Of a stretch of 64,000 nucleotides of DNA, positions 34,821 through 43,522 are shown one piece after another (position 1 is the first letter of the stretch; every line of letters begins with the position of its first letter). Both the position numbers and the translations under genes were made by a program. A model generated the notes under the pieces. It saw only the letters and a list, made by a program, of their open reading frames with translations. It did no database searches and had not been told where the DNA came from. Origin of the DNA: Desmospora activa DSM 45169 (GTDB taxonomy: Bacteria > Bacillota > Bacilli > Thermoactinomycetales > DSM-45169); NCBI RefSeq assembly GCF_003046315.1, contig NZ_PZZP01000001.1, positions 1,984,001-2,048,000 on the forward strand, in the 5' to 3' direction.

Positions 34821-35419
34821 TAGCCCATCCCTCCACCGCGCAGAATATTGTGCATATAAGCGTGCAAATCCTCCAGACGAAACGCCGGGTTATCCGGCTC
34901 CACCATCGCTCGCACTCGCAACCCATAGGAGAGAACGATAAAGAGGTGAGCCGTCTTTTTGGCATCGATCTCTTTTGAAATCACCCCATTCTCCTGCCCC
35001 GCCTCAATCCAATCCACCGCATTTTCCTCTGCGATGCGGTAACCCTCTTTTAATAGTGCTTCCACCGTAGGATCTTCATTTTTTCCCAACAAATAGATAA
35101 AGATGCGATTGGTTACATCCTCAGGGTTATCCACATGGGTCATCCCCTGTACAATCGCTGCCAGCGGTGTTTCTAAATCCGGACTGTCGGTGTTAACCGC
35201 CTCCTGAAATCGTTGATTTACTTTTGCCAGTCGCTCTTTTAACACCAATCCAAATAGCTCATCTTTGCTTTTTACATAATGGTAGATGGCTCCTTTGGAC
35301 AAACCTGAGCTTTCCATAATCTCCTTTAGTGTTGTCTGCTGGCATCCTTTCTCTCGGATTAACGCTTCCGTCGTTTCCAGCAAAATCGGATAGCTCGATC
35401 CCTTTCCAACTCGCACCAA
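34820..35419 (-). CDS. TetR/AcrR-family transcriptional regulator
   Basis: Regulator of 199 aa. N-terminal helix-turn-helix TTLKEIMESSGLSKGAIYHYVKSKDELF at about 24-50 (split here across the recognition helix GLSKGAIYHYVK), then an all-helical ligand domain. GTG/ATG start at 35419 preceded by GGAGGAGGGG. Its promoter contains the palindrome ACCGACGGTCGGT between -35 and -10, so it should repress itself and the downstream membrane protein gene with which it overlaps. Confidence 0.92.
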   Translation of the reverse strand: MVRVGKGSSYPILLETTEALIREKGCQQTTLKEIMESSGLSKGAIYHYVKSKDELFGLVLKERLAKVNQRFQEAVNTDSPDLETPLAAIVQGMTHVDNPEDVTNRIFIYLLGKNEDPTVEALLKEGYRIAEENAVDWIEAGQENGVISKEIDAKKTAHLFIVLSYGLRVRAMVEPDNPAFRLEDLHAYMHNILRGGGMG

Positions 35420-35449
35420 CCAAACCCCTCCTCCATTACTATAATATCC

Positions 35450-35478
35450 AGTTTATAGACCGACGGTCGGTATGTCAA
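35450..35478 (-). promoter_or_regulatory. TetR autoregulatory promoter-operator
   Basis: On the minus strand TTGACA (35473-35478) is followed by TATAAA (35452-35457, spacer 15) or TAAACT (35450-35455, spacer 17). The palindrome ACCGACGGTCGGT (35459-35471) fills the spacer, so repressor binding would exclude RNA polymerase. Confidence 0.85.
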
Positions 35479-35607
35479 GCGGCAGGAAAAATCCCCTTCC
35501 CTCCCGAATGATATCCAAGCGCCATTGACCCGTATCGCAAAGAAAGATATCCCATGGGTAAAAGTTGGGATAAAAGAGCGCGACCACCTTTGAAAGGAGC
35601 AATCATC

Positions 35608-36365
35608 ATGGTCCATGCCGTCGGCTTTGACTTAGACGAAACGCTACTTCATCGCAGTGCTTCCCTGCTCCGTTTTATCCGCTGGCAACATGGCCAGCAT
35701 CCTTTGATCCGCCGAAGCATTTCCCTGCAAGATTGGTGTGAGCGCTTCATCGACTGGGATCGCGGCGGATATGTAAGTAAAGAAGTCGTTTATACAAAGC
35801 TGATAAACCATTTTTCACTAGGAGGTAAAGGTGCATCTCGGTACCAATGGGAAGGGGAGGACCGAAAACCGATACCAGGGATGATCGCCCCTTAGCAAAA
35901 CAGTTGTTGACGGAATACCGCACACAGTTCTTTCGTCACTGCATCGCAATGCCACACAGCCGCTCCCTCTTACACCATCTTCGGGCACAAGGAATCCACA
36001 CCTTTCTTATCACCAACGGCGAGACCCCGTTCCAACAAAAAAACGCCGCATCCATCGGCGTTCTCCCCTTATTAGATGTCGTGTTGGTATCCGAGCAAGA
36101 AGGACGAAAGAAACCGGACCCCGCCTTATTTTTAAAAGCAGCTTATCGCCTACAAGTTCCACCGGAAACTTGCCTCTTTTTCGGCGACCATCCTCATAAC
36201 GATATCCACGGTGCTGCCGCTGTTGGAATGAAAACGGCCTGGTTACAAAATCACGCCGATTGGCCCAACGATCTTCCGCCCCCGGATTGGACGTTACAGC
36301 GATTGGGTGATCTGTTTACCATTATGAGGGGATATTCCTCTGTTTCAGCACTCCACAATCCTTGA
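35608..36365 (+). pseudogene. HAD-superfamily hydrolase, split by a -1 frameshift
   Basis: Phosphatase-type HAD protein of about 250 aa. The nucleophile motif GFDLDETLLHR is at the N-terminus; motif II LITNG, motif III lysine in EGRKKPDPALFLKAA and motif IV FFGDHPHNDIHGA are in the second part. The first frame ends at 35895, while the second is open from 35847 and picks up LAKQLLTEYRTQFFRHC; one base is missing between about 35855 and 35890. ATG at 35608 follows GAAAGGAG. All catalytic motifs are intact, so sequencing error is plausible. Confidence 0.82.
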
Positions 36366-36602
36366 GGGAAACCCAGGAGAATCTCCCGTTTGGAAAATTA
36401 ACCAAGTGAGTGCACCTTAGGGCATCAACCCCATCTATCCGTTTACGCATCAAAAAAATCGCATCGTCTGCATCGGCAAACAAATTTCCCACCTCTCGTC
36501 GATCGCCTTTCTAACTTCCGATACACTTTCATTATCGGTAGTTAATGCCCCAAACGTAGCGGAAACGCTGCTTTTTCAGCCGTTTCCGCTTCCGTGTTTG
36601 GA
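36366..36602. other. Intergenic region between convergent HAD and MFS genes
   Basis: AGCGGAAACG (36558-36567) pairs with CGTTTCCGCT (36581-36590) with an inner CTG/CAG, a strong stem between the two 3' ends, probably a transcript end without a strong T-run. The minus strand also reads TTDNESVSEVRKAIDER and, in another frame, FADADDAIFLMRKRIDGVDA; these could be a decayed gene, but I cannot support it. Confidence 0.4.
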
Positions 36603-37781
36603 TCATATCAACGAATCCGCCTCCGCTGATCGCGCTTTTTTCTCCATCCGCTTCACCCCAATGAGAATACCCGCACCCAATAACGTCATTACCCCAAACA
36701 TCATATACATAGTGAAAATGGGGTAGTGATCCATAATCGCCCCTCCTACAAGTGCAAAAAACCAATTGCCCAGTCCCACACCGGCTGCGGCATAAAGTGA
36801 AATTGCCGTCGCCCGCACTTCTTTGGGGACGATGGAACGGATATACTCCAAAGCGGCGGGGATATACAATCCAACGGAAAAACCTTGGGTGATCGTGCTC
36901 ACGTAAACGAGCGACAGCGAGGGTTCAAAGGCGTAAAGCAACCAACGGCCTCCTGATACTACTGCGGCGAGAATAGTTACCGTCAGTAACCCTCGTTGTC
37001 GTATCCATTTTGCGGCAAACTTCATAAAAGGCGCTTCACTGCCGGCGGCGAGAAGAAACCCCAACCCCACTCCCGCCAAGGTTCCACCTAAGTCCTGTAC
37101 CAGCAGACTGAAGTACACATTATTGGCATGTACCGGACCAAACACCAAAAACGTCGCCACCAAAAACAGGCCAAACCGGGGCAGTTTCAGCAAGCGACTC
37201 AACCCTGTCCGCAAATTGAGATCAAATGCAACCCTTTCCTTTGGTAACGCCAATCCGGTTAATGCACTCAACCACAAGGCCCCGGCAAAACCGAAAAAGA
37301 TAACAACCAATCCCCAGCGATCCGACATCTCCCCCATGATAAATGCCGCGACCGCAAATCCGACCGCTCCCCATAAGCGAATATTGCCGTAGTCGCCTCC
37401 AACCCGGTGAACATAGTTCATCGCGATACTGTCCGAAATGGGCACAATCGCCGCCTGAAACGCTGCCAACGCCGCCGCCAACAGCAACAACCACACATAT
37501 TGCTCCAACAGCAGATATCCTAAGCCGATGGTTCCCGTTACCGCCACCGCCAGAATCAGCACCTCGTTTGAACGCTGGGTATAATCACAGATGATTCCCC
37601 ATATCGGTTGAGCAAACACCATCACGATTGGTCCAATGGAGAGGATCGCCCCGATCTGTGTCCCCGTCAGTCCCATTTCATCGCGAAAATAAACACTCAA
37701 CAAAGGAAAGAAGCCCCCATAGCCAAAAAAGACCAAAAAGAACAACGAACTAAAGATCCAACGCTCTTTCGTCTGTGCCAT
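36603..37781 (-). CDS. MFS transporter of the MFS_1-like (LacY/phenylpropionate-type) group
   Basis: Twelve-span facilitator of 392 aa. N-terminal half GYGGFFPLLSVYFRDEMGLTG and the loop QPIWGIICDYTQRSNEVLIL (motif A region) are typical of the MFS_1-like group with LacY and HcaT; GLAWGxxF motifs of drug exporters are absent. Start ATG at 37781 after GGGGGAA. Monocistronic. Substrate unknown. Confidence 0.88.
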   Translation of the reverse strand: MAQTKERWIFSSLFFLVFFGYGGFFPLLSVYFRDEMGLTGTQIGAILSIGPIVMVFAQPIWGIICDYTQRSNEVLILAVAVTGTIGLGYLLLEQYVWLLLLAAALAAFQAAIVPISDSIAMNYVHRVGGDYGNIRLWGAVGFAVAAFIMGEMSDRWGLVVIFFGFAGALWLSALTGLALPKERVAFDLNLRTGLSRLLKLPRFGLFLVATFLVFGPVHANNVYFSLLVQDLGGTLAGVGLGFLLAAGSEAPFMKFAAKWIRQRGLLTVTILAAVVSGGRWLLYAFEPSLSLVYVSTITQGFSVGLYIPAALEYIRSIVPKEVRATAISLYAAAGVGLGNWFFALVGGAIMDHYPIFTMYMMFGVMTLLGAGILIGVKRMEKKARSAEADSLI

Positions 37782-38033
37782 TGTTCCCCCATCTCCGCCC
37801 TCTCTTTAGAAAGGGCTTTCTCTTTCCGTTTTTTACCGACTGATGCCATTGTACGCCTGTCGCCTGTTTGCCGCAATGGTGAGAAAGGCAACGTAATCTC
37901 ATATTGCCTGGTTTGTTCATCCATTATGAAATGATCGCATTTTCCACTATGTTGATCGATACGTTACTACATCAATCACGATTTGGCATGCCTCATACAA
38001 AGATAACCCGTATGAAGCAACTTCAAGTTGTGG

Positions 38034-38912
38034 CTAGTATTTTTTCACCATCCATACCTGAGCGAGGGAGTGGGTAAATCCAACGGATTCCAATATCCTC
38101 ACAACTCGCTCATCTGTAGTGCTCAGATTAAACGTACTCCTTTTACAGGCGGTATCCAACGGCGAAAAAGCTGCTTGTATCAGAGAACGGATAACGGCAT
38201 CCGGATCGTTTGCCCCTGGTTTTGTACGACATTGATACAAAATGATTGCTTCCAATGTTCCATTAGTGTGATAAACACGTTTAAAGAGGGCATAACCAAC
38301 CGACTCCCCATCTCCGTCACGAACAATAGCCGCCATGCCGTCCTTGATTCCCTCCCAGTCTGTTTGCCAAGGGGACAGTGACGGATAAAATGATAACGAT
38401 GACACTTCACCGGCGCTTCCGATCTGTACCCGGTATGACTGCCGCTCTTTTAACAACGCAACATCCAGCGTCCCCGTTTTTTCCAGAAAAAGCAGCCGGT
38501 CAACCACACGATACCCCATCTTCTCATACAGAGAAATGGCTTTTTTATTCTTTTCAAAGGCTTCCAATGTGGCGATCTCCACCTGTTCCCGTTGATACAG
38601 AGCCATTGTCGCTTCCAGCAACGCTGTGCCCAGCCCTTTTCCCCGGTAGGGTACCGCTACACCGGTTCCTCCGTTCCATGCCGCTTTTCTCCCCTGTACC
38701 GTTCTTAGCCCGTTTAGCACGATCCCCACCGGTTCCTCTCCCGCAACGGCCACCAACGATCGCGCCGGGGACAGCCCTTCTATACCCATCCGTTGGACAA
38801 ATCGATCCACCGTCATCGTAGCATCCACCAGATATCCTTCAAAACAGCGGTTCCATATTTGTGTCGCCTCTTCAAACGAGTATTCATGTAACGATCGAAA
38901 TACCATCTCCAT
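38034..38912 (-). CDS. GNAT-type N-acetyltransferase, two-domain
   Basis: Acetyltransferase of 292 aa. The N-terminal GNAT domain (residues about 1-150) carries the acetyl-CoA loop VAVPYRGKGLGTALLEA and EAFEKNKKAISLYEKMGYR. A second, weaker GNAT-like half follows (GESVGYALFKRVYHTNGTLEA; RVVRILESVGF). The ATG at 38912 lies after AAAGGAGGGG; the ATG at 38942 is upstream of that site and unsupported. Substrate unknown; resembles the B. subtilis YkwB/YjcK-type two-domain group only in outline. Confidence 0.83.
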   Translation of the reverse strand: MEMVFRSLHEYSFEEATQIWNRCFEGYLVDATMTVDRFVQRMGIEGLSPARSLVAVAGEEPVGIVLNGLRTVQGRKAAWNGGTGVAVPYRGKGLGTALLEATMALYQREQVEIATLEAFEKNKKAISLYEKMGYRVVDRLLFLEKTGTLDVALLKERQSYRVQIGSAGEVSSLSFYPSLSPWQTDWEGIKDGMAAIVRDGDGESVGYALFKRVYHTNGTLEAIILYQCRTKPGANDPDAVIRSLIQAAFSPLDTACKRSTFNLSTTDERVVRILESVGFTHSLAQVWMVKKY

Positions 38913-38940
38913 GAGATCCCCTCCTTTTTTTGATTGAACC

Positions 38941-38964
38941 AAAAAAACCCGGCTTACGCCAGGT
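38941..38964 (-). terminator. Terminator after queF
   Basis: Minus strand ACCTGGC, GTAA loop, GCCGGGT (one G-U pair) followed by T7. It lies between the queF stop and the GNAT start. Confidence 0.8.
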
Positions 38965-38974
38965 CATTCATATG

Positions 38975-39391
38975 TTATTCCCCCGTCCACTCCGCCACCA
39001 CACGCGTGCCAAGCCCACCACGGGCGTTCCATAAAGCTTCCACCTTCATCCACTTTGGTTTGGACACTGCCACCAGCTCCTCCAAAATACGACGGGTGGC
39101 GTGCTCTTGATAGATGCCCACATTGCGATAGGAGGTAAGGTAGTATTTTAACGATTTCATCTCAATCAGATGGCGACCCGGGACAAACGAAATCGTAATC
39201 TCTGCAAAATCAGGCAAACCCGACCATGGACATACCGAGGTAAATTCAGATGTAGGAATCTCCACTTCTATGTCTTTACCCGGATATTCATAAGGAATCG
39301 TTTCCAAGATATCAGTCATAATCGCCGACTCATCTTGAATGTCGAAGCGGATATTTTGATATTTACTGTGGTCCACATTAATCTCTGCCAT
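38975..39391 (-). CDS. queF: NADPH-dependent preQ0 reductase QueF
   Basis: Reduces 7-cyano-7-deazaguanine to preQ1 in queuosine synthesis. Type I (unimodular) QueF of 138 aa, slightly shorter at the N-terminus than the B. subtilis protein. Catalytic Cys lies in EFTSVCPWSGLPDFAEI; the QueF motif is EMKSLKYYLTSYRN; the substrate-binding Glu/His region is IYQEHATRRILEEL. Start ATG at 39391 after AAGGGGGAG. No other queuosine gene and no preQ1 riboswitch is visible nearby. Confidence 0.94.
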   Translation of the reverse strand: MAEINVDHSKYQNIRFDIQDESAIMTDILETIPYEYPGKDIEVEIPTSEFTSVCPWSGLPDFAEITISFVPGRHLIEMKSLKYYLTSYRNVGIYQEHATRRILEELVAVSKPKWMKVEALWNARGGLGTRVVAEWTGE

Positions 39392-39519
39392 CCATTTCTC
39401 CCCCTTTGATCCACTCTCATCATACCGCGATCCATTTTACCATACAACGCAACCTCGAGAAATTGACACTGGTCCACTCTCGTCCATAAAAAAATTAAGG
39501 CTCATACGAACGTTAGTTC

Positions 39520-39637
39520 TTGACACCGTCGATCGATTGGATTAAGATTAAAACATCCCTTTCTCGACCCAGTTAGAATCATGTCTTCTCTATCTTGGTC
39601 TACCCCTTAAAAACGGCTTTTGGCCGTTCTTTTTTTA
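39520..39637 (+). ncRNA. Orphan promoter-terminator unit: small RNA candidate
   Basis: TTGACA (39520-39525), 17-base spacer and TAAGAT (39543-39548) form a near-perfect sigma-A promoter. About 60 bases later AACGGC (39612-39617), loop TTTTG, GCCGTT (39623-39628) and CTTTTTTTATTT form a strong terminator. The predicted transcript, about 39555-39637, encloses no reasonable ORF, is on the plus strand and is separate from queF (minus) and from the S-box promoter 46 bases downstream. Upstream of the -35 box, ACGAACGTTAGT shows partial symmetry that might bind a regulator. Expression is not known. Confidence 0.6.
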
Positions 39638-39682
39638 TTTGACGGGAAACAGAAACCAATGCATCTCCCGCTGTCGAAAACC

Positions 39683-39711
39683 TTGACGACCTTATCGATC
39701 TATACTAATAT
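39683..39711 (+). promoter_or_regulatory. Promoter of the second S-box leader
   Basis: TTGACG (39683-39688), 17-base spacer, TAATAT (39706-39711); transcription start would be near 39718. Confidence 0.82.
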
Positions 39712-39765
39712 ATCTTTTGGTATTATGTACTTTTGTCGTATCTTTTTTTCAAAACTACATACTTG

Positions 39766-39923
39766 ATCTTATCAAGAGCGGCGGAGGGATTTGGCCCGAT
39801 GAAGCCCAGCAACCTATTTGACCGCAAAAAAGGTGCCACATCCAACAGAGATCACCAGATATCTTCTGAAAGATAAGATGAACGACACACCGTCCCACTC
39901 TTTCCTTCGGAAAGGGTTTTTAT
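39766..39923 (+). ncRNA. SAM-I (S-box) riboswitch with intrinsic terminator
   Basis: Closing strands ATCTTATC (39766-39773) and GATAAGAT (39872-39879) enclose the canonical core AGCGGCGGAGGGATTTGGC, CCGATGAAGCCCAGCAACC, AAGGTGCCACATCC. The terminator is ACTCTTTCC (39897-39905), TTC loop, GGAAAGGGT (39909-39917), T-run. It places the following ECF transporter under SAM control, so the cargo is probably methionine or a precursor. Confidence 0.96.
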
Positions 39924-39969
39924 TTTGCACGATCGCGTTCCACCAAATCTTAAAAAAGGAGCGGATACC

Positions 39970-40530
39970 ATGTTTACTTCCCTTTTTCAATTGAACACCA
40001 AAACCGTCGTCACGATCGGCATCGGATCAGCTTTATACGGAATATTGGGCTTATTGGGATTTCCGATCGCACCCAACACCTTTATTAAGCCTGCTGTTGC
40101 CCTATTGGTGATCTTTGGGGCATTGTTTGGACCGGTGGTCGGGTTTTTGATCGGGTTTATCGGGCATCTCCTGACCGACCTCATCTCCGGTTGGGGCATT
40201 TGGTGGGGATGGGTGTTAAGTTCCGGCATCACCGGTCTGTTTATGGGGTTGGTATTTACCAATAAGGGCTTTAGCGTCAACGATGGCCAAGTCAAGGGAA
40301 GACATCTCGTCTTTTTGGCCATCTCCGGCCTTATCGGCATTATCATTGCTGTCTCGTTAGCCGGAGCACTCGATGTGTGGTTGATGTCAGAACCCGCCGA
40401 CAAAGTCGTGCTGCAAGTGATCGGCGCCTCGGTCGCCAATGTCATCGTATTGGGGGCATTGGGGATTCCTGCCGTCTTGGGCTTAACCAAATGGAACCGG
40501 CGTAACACCAACTTAAAACTGGATGTTTAA
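39970..40530 (+). CDS. ECF transporter S component (UPF0397), probable methionine-pathway substrate
   Basis: Membrane substrate-capture subunit of 186 aa with five or six spans. UPF0397 signatures: [57 protein letters not shown]. The ATG at 39970 after AAAAAGGAG is the start; the ATG at 39925 lies in the terminator region. Comparative genomics has assigned S-box-controlled UPF0397 proteins (MtsT) to methionine or precursor uptake; that fits here. Confidence 0.88.
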   Translation: MFTSLFQLNTKTVVTIGIGSALYGILGLLGFPIAPNTFIKPAVALLVIFGALFGPVVGFLIGFIGHLLTDLISGWGIWWGWVLSSGITGLFMGLVFTNKGFSVNDGQVKGRHLVFLAISGLIGIIIAVSLAGALDVWLMSEPADKVVLQVIGASVANVIVLGALGIPAVLGLTKWNRRNTNLKLDV

Positions 40531-40542
40531 AGGAGTCCGCTC

Positions 40543-42294
40543 ATGTCTGCCATCCTTTCGTTTCAGGATTTTAGCTTTCGCTATAAACATGTATCCAACC
40601 CGACGCTAAAAAAGATCAACCTGGACATTCAAGCAGGGGAAATGATATTGATCGCCGGACCAAGCGGTTCCGGCAAATCGACACTGGCCCATTGTATCAA
40701 TGGGCTTATCCCCTTTTCATATCCCGGGGAGATCACAGGGGAGCTTTTCATCCGTGGAGTTGCTCCTCAACCGAAACATCTGTCCGATATCAGCCGTGTG
40801 GTGGGTACCATCCTCCAGGATCAGGATGGTCAGTTTGTCGGTTTAACCGTAGGAGAAGATGTTGCGTTTGCTTTTGAGAATGAGGGCATTCCCCTGGAAC
40901 AGATGAAAATCGAGGTCAAGCACGCACTGAATATGGTCGATATGCTGCCCTGGATCGATCGAAGCCCCCATGAATGTTCCGGCGGGCAAAAACAGCGGGT
41001 TTCTTTGGCCGGTATCCTCTCTATGTCTTGTGATGTGCTTCTGTTTGATGAACCCCTTGCCAACTTGGATCCCGCCAGTGCGCAACAAGCGATGGCGTTA
41101 ATTGTTGAAATTGGGCAACGCACCGGTAAAACGGTAATTATTATTGAACATCGGATTGAAGATGTCCTGCGCCAACCGATTGATCGCATGGTGATTATGG
41201 ACCAAGGAAGTATCCAAGCGATCGGCACACCGGATGAATTGCTCGCTACCAGCATCCTACGGGATGTCGGCTTGCGGGAACCGTTATATGTCGAGGCTCT
41301 CAAACACCTTCAGCCTGAGTGGAAACCGACGGATCGCCTCAGCAACATCCGTCACATCCTGTCCCCTTCACTTACACAAGCGTTGCACAACTGGTGTCGA
41401 CCGGTCCCAGTAACAACCGATGCCGATCATAAATCTACAGTGTTATCTCTGGAAAACGTTCGCTTCGCCTATAACCACGGACCCGAAATCCTCCAGGGGA
41501 TCACTTTTGATCTCCATGAAGGCGAAATTGTCTCCATCCTGGGGAATAATGGCGCCGGCAAGTCGACATTGGCCCACTTGATCACCGGTATGTATACCCC
41601 TACCAACGGTGATATCACTCTCAATGGAAAAAGCATCCGTCACTGGTCCATTAAAAAACGCGGACAACCAATCGGCTATGTCATGCAAAATCCCAACCAG
41701 ATGATCACACAACAGTTGGTAACCGAGGAGGTAGCGCTGGGGTTAAAAATGAAGGGGACAGATCTAAAGCAAATCGATGAAAAAGTGCGGGAAGTACTAG
41801 AGACCTGCGGGTTATATCCGTATCGCAACTGGCCCATTTCCGCTCTCAGTTATGGACAGAAAAAACGAGTTACCGTTGCAGCTATACTGGCATTGGAACC
41901 GCAAGTGATCATCCTGGATGAACCGACCGCAGGGCAAGACTATCGGCATTATACAGAATTTATGCAGTTCATCCACTCCTTGTCCCAGCAGGGAATCGCC
42001 TTTTTATTGATTACTCATGATTTGCACCTGGCGATGGAGTACAGTGACCGCGCCATTGTTTTGTCACAGGGGCGGATTATAGCTGATGACAAGGTTACCC
42101 GCATTCTGACCGATTCCAGTGTAATCAAACAAGCCAATCTGGCGGAGCCCTCCCTATCCACTCTGGCTCGGCAGGCCCAACTCGATCCAGAACGTTTGTT
42201 AACCCACTTTATCCAGCATGTGCGACAGCAACGTGGGCGGTTGACTTCCCTCGCAACGGATCAATCAACAACTTTAACAGGTGAAAACACATGA
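40543..42294 (+). CDS. Fused ECF ATPase (two ABC domains)
   Basis: ATPase of 583 aa with tandem ABC domains, replacing separate EcfA and EcfA'. Domain 1: Walker A GPSGSGKST at 39-47, ECSGGQKQRVSLAGIL, LLFDEPLANLD. Domain 2: Walker A GNNGAGKST near 334, LSYGQKKRVTVAAILAL, VIILDEPTAGQD. Start ATG at 40543 behind AAAGGAGT. Overlaps the EcfT gene by 4 bases. Confidence 0.95.
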   Translation: MSAILSFQDFSFRYKHVSNPTLKKINLDIQAGEMILIAGPSGSGKSTLAHCINGLIPFSYPGEITGELFIRGVAPQPKHLSDISRVVGTILQDQDGQFVGLTVGEDVAFAFENEGIPLEQMKIEVKHALNMVDMLPWIDRSPHECSGGQKQRVSLAGILSMSCDVLLFDEPLANLDPASAQQAMALIVEIGQRTGKTVIIIEHRIEDVLRQPIDRMVIMDQGSIQAIGTPDELLATSILRDVGLREPLYVEALKHLQPEWKPTDRLSNIRHILSPSLTQALHNWCRPVPVTTDADHKSTVLSLENVRFAYNHGPEILQGITFDLHEGEIVSILGNNGAGKSTLAHLITGMYTPTNGDITLNGKSIRHWSIKKRGQPIGYVMQNPNQMITQQLVTEEVALGLKMKGTDLKQIDEKVREVLETCGLYPYRNWPISALSYGQKKRVTVAAILALEPQVIILDEPTAGQDYRHYTEFMQFIHSLSQQGIAFLLITHDLHLAMEYSDRAIVLSQGRIIADDKVTRILTDSSVIKQANLAEPSLSTLARQAQLDPERLLTHFIQHVRQQRGRLTSLATDQSTTLTGENT

Positions 42295-43124
42295 TGAGCC
42301 GAATGGGTACCCTTTACATCCCGAACGACACCTTTTTCCACCGTTTAGACGGGAGTATCAAGCTATTATTATTCTTGGTATGGACCATTGTCACTTTCTT
42401 ATTTTTAGATATGCGGATCTTTGTATGGATGCTTGTATTGGGAATCATCTTAATCACGATCGCTAAAATCCCGTTTCGAGCAATCCGATTGATTGTATGG
42501 ATGATGATCACTTTCAATCTGCTCAATTCTGTTTTTATCCTGTTGATTACCCCCGCCTACGGCACAGAGTTGACGGGAAGCGCAACTCCTGTCCTGCAAA
42601 TGGGTGCGATCGGCACGATCTATCTGGAGACCATCCACTTTGTGCTGACACTCTCTCTCAAATATTTAACACTGTTACCGATCACCTTTATTTTTATCTA
42701 TACAACCCACCCCAGCCTGTTTGCCTGCAGCCTCAACCGGATCGGGGTTCCCTACAAAATCGCCTATGCGCTCAATATCGCCTTTCGCTACATCCCTGAC
42801 ATTCAGACTGAAATCAAACATATCCTTCACTCACAGCAGGCGCGGGGGATGGGATTCCAAACAGGGGAAGCCCCTTTGCTCCAACGAATCCGAAATGTGA
42901 CCTCCCTCGTCATTCCACTCATCACTTCCTCATTGCAACGGATTGAAGTAGTCTCCAATGCGATGGAATTAAGAGGATTTGGCAAACACCCCCGACGAAC
43001 CTGGTACCATGCCACTCCCCTGCAAGCGGTAGATTTTGTGGTCGCCGCTCTATCGATTCTTGCTTTGGGTGCGGCCATTTTTTTGAAAGTGAAGCTTTCA
43101 CTGCCGTTGTGGTATCCATTTTAG
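42291..43124 (+). CDS. ECF transporter transmembrane component EcfT
   Basis: Integral membrane scaffold of 277 aa. CbiQ/EcfT features: an N-terminal FFHRLDGSIKLLLFLVWTIV, and the cytoplasmic coupling helices with Ala-Arg-Gly motifs QQARGMGF and AMELRGFGKH. ATGATG start at 42291 overlaps the ATPase end (ATGA). Completes the S-box-controlled ECF operon. Confidence 0.95.
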   Translation: MMSRMGTLYIPNDTFFHRLDGSIKLLLFLVWTIVTFLFLDMRIFVWMLVLGIILITIAKIPFRAIRLIVWMMITFNLLNSVFILLITPAYGTELTGSATPVLQMGAIGTIYLETIHFVLTLSLKYLTLLPITFIFIYTTHPSLFACSLNRIGVPYKIAYALNIAFRYIPDIQTEIKHILHSQQARGMGFQTGEAPLLQRIRNVTSLVIPLITSSLQRIEVVSNAMELRGFGKHPRRTWYHATPLQAVDFVVAALSILALGAAIFLKVKLSLPLWYPF

Positions 43125-43147
43125 AAATATCCATTTATAAATCGTTT

Positions 43148-43174
43148 AAAGGCCCACCTTGGGTCTTTTTATTT
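43148..43174 (+). terminator. Terminator of the ECF operon
   Basis: AAAGGCCCA and TGGGTCTTT pair (one bulge) and are followed by TTTATTTGG. Confidence 0.7.
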
Positions 43175-43522
43175 GGCCATCGTATGAACCATCTTTTTAG
43201 ATAGTAAATTTATCACTGACTTCGATCCCGACAGAAAACGCAGAGACTTCGTGATCATTTCCCCCAAGCAACATCAAGCCTTGACCACTCCCATCGATAA
43301 ACCGAGGGGGTTTTCCTGCTCGCATATAAAAAAAGAGACAAATAGGTGTCTCCTTTTGGGGTGCAATAACAATTGATGTTATTGAATTTGGGTAGGCTCC
43401 ATGATAAAATGAAAAACAGCCGACACATATTTTTGATTTTAAATATATGATCCCTATTTAAACATATTACAGATTGATCGATTTGTCAACCCTTTTTTCC
43501 AATCCACAAAAAAAGGAGCGAT
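43175..43522 (+). promoter_or_regulatory. helD upstream region with a 21-bp palindrome
   Basis: No gene. CAATAACA (43364-43371), five-base spacer ATTGA, TGTTATTG (43377-43384) is a perfect 8+8 palindrome, operator-like, about 140 bases upstream of helD. A small stem AGACA...TGTCT precedes it. The AT-rich stretch 43425-43480 likely contains the promoter. Confidence 0.55.

Noticed and set aside
36420-36560. Minus-strand reading VSEVRKAIDER and FADADDAIFLMRKRID as a decayed gene
   Set aside because: Two frames, no start, no recognised family; could be chance in a short gap.
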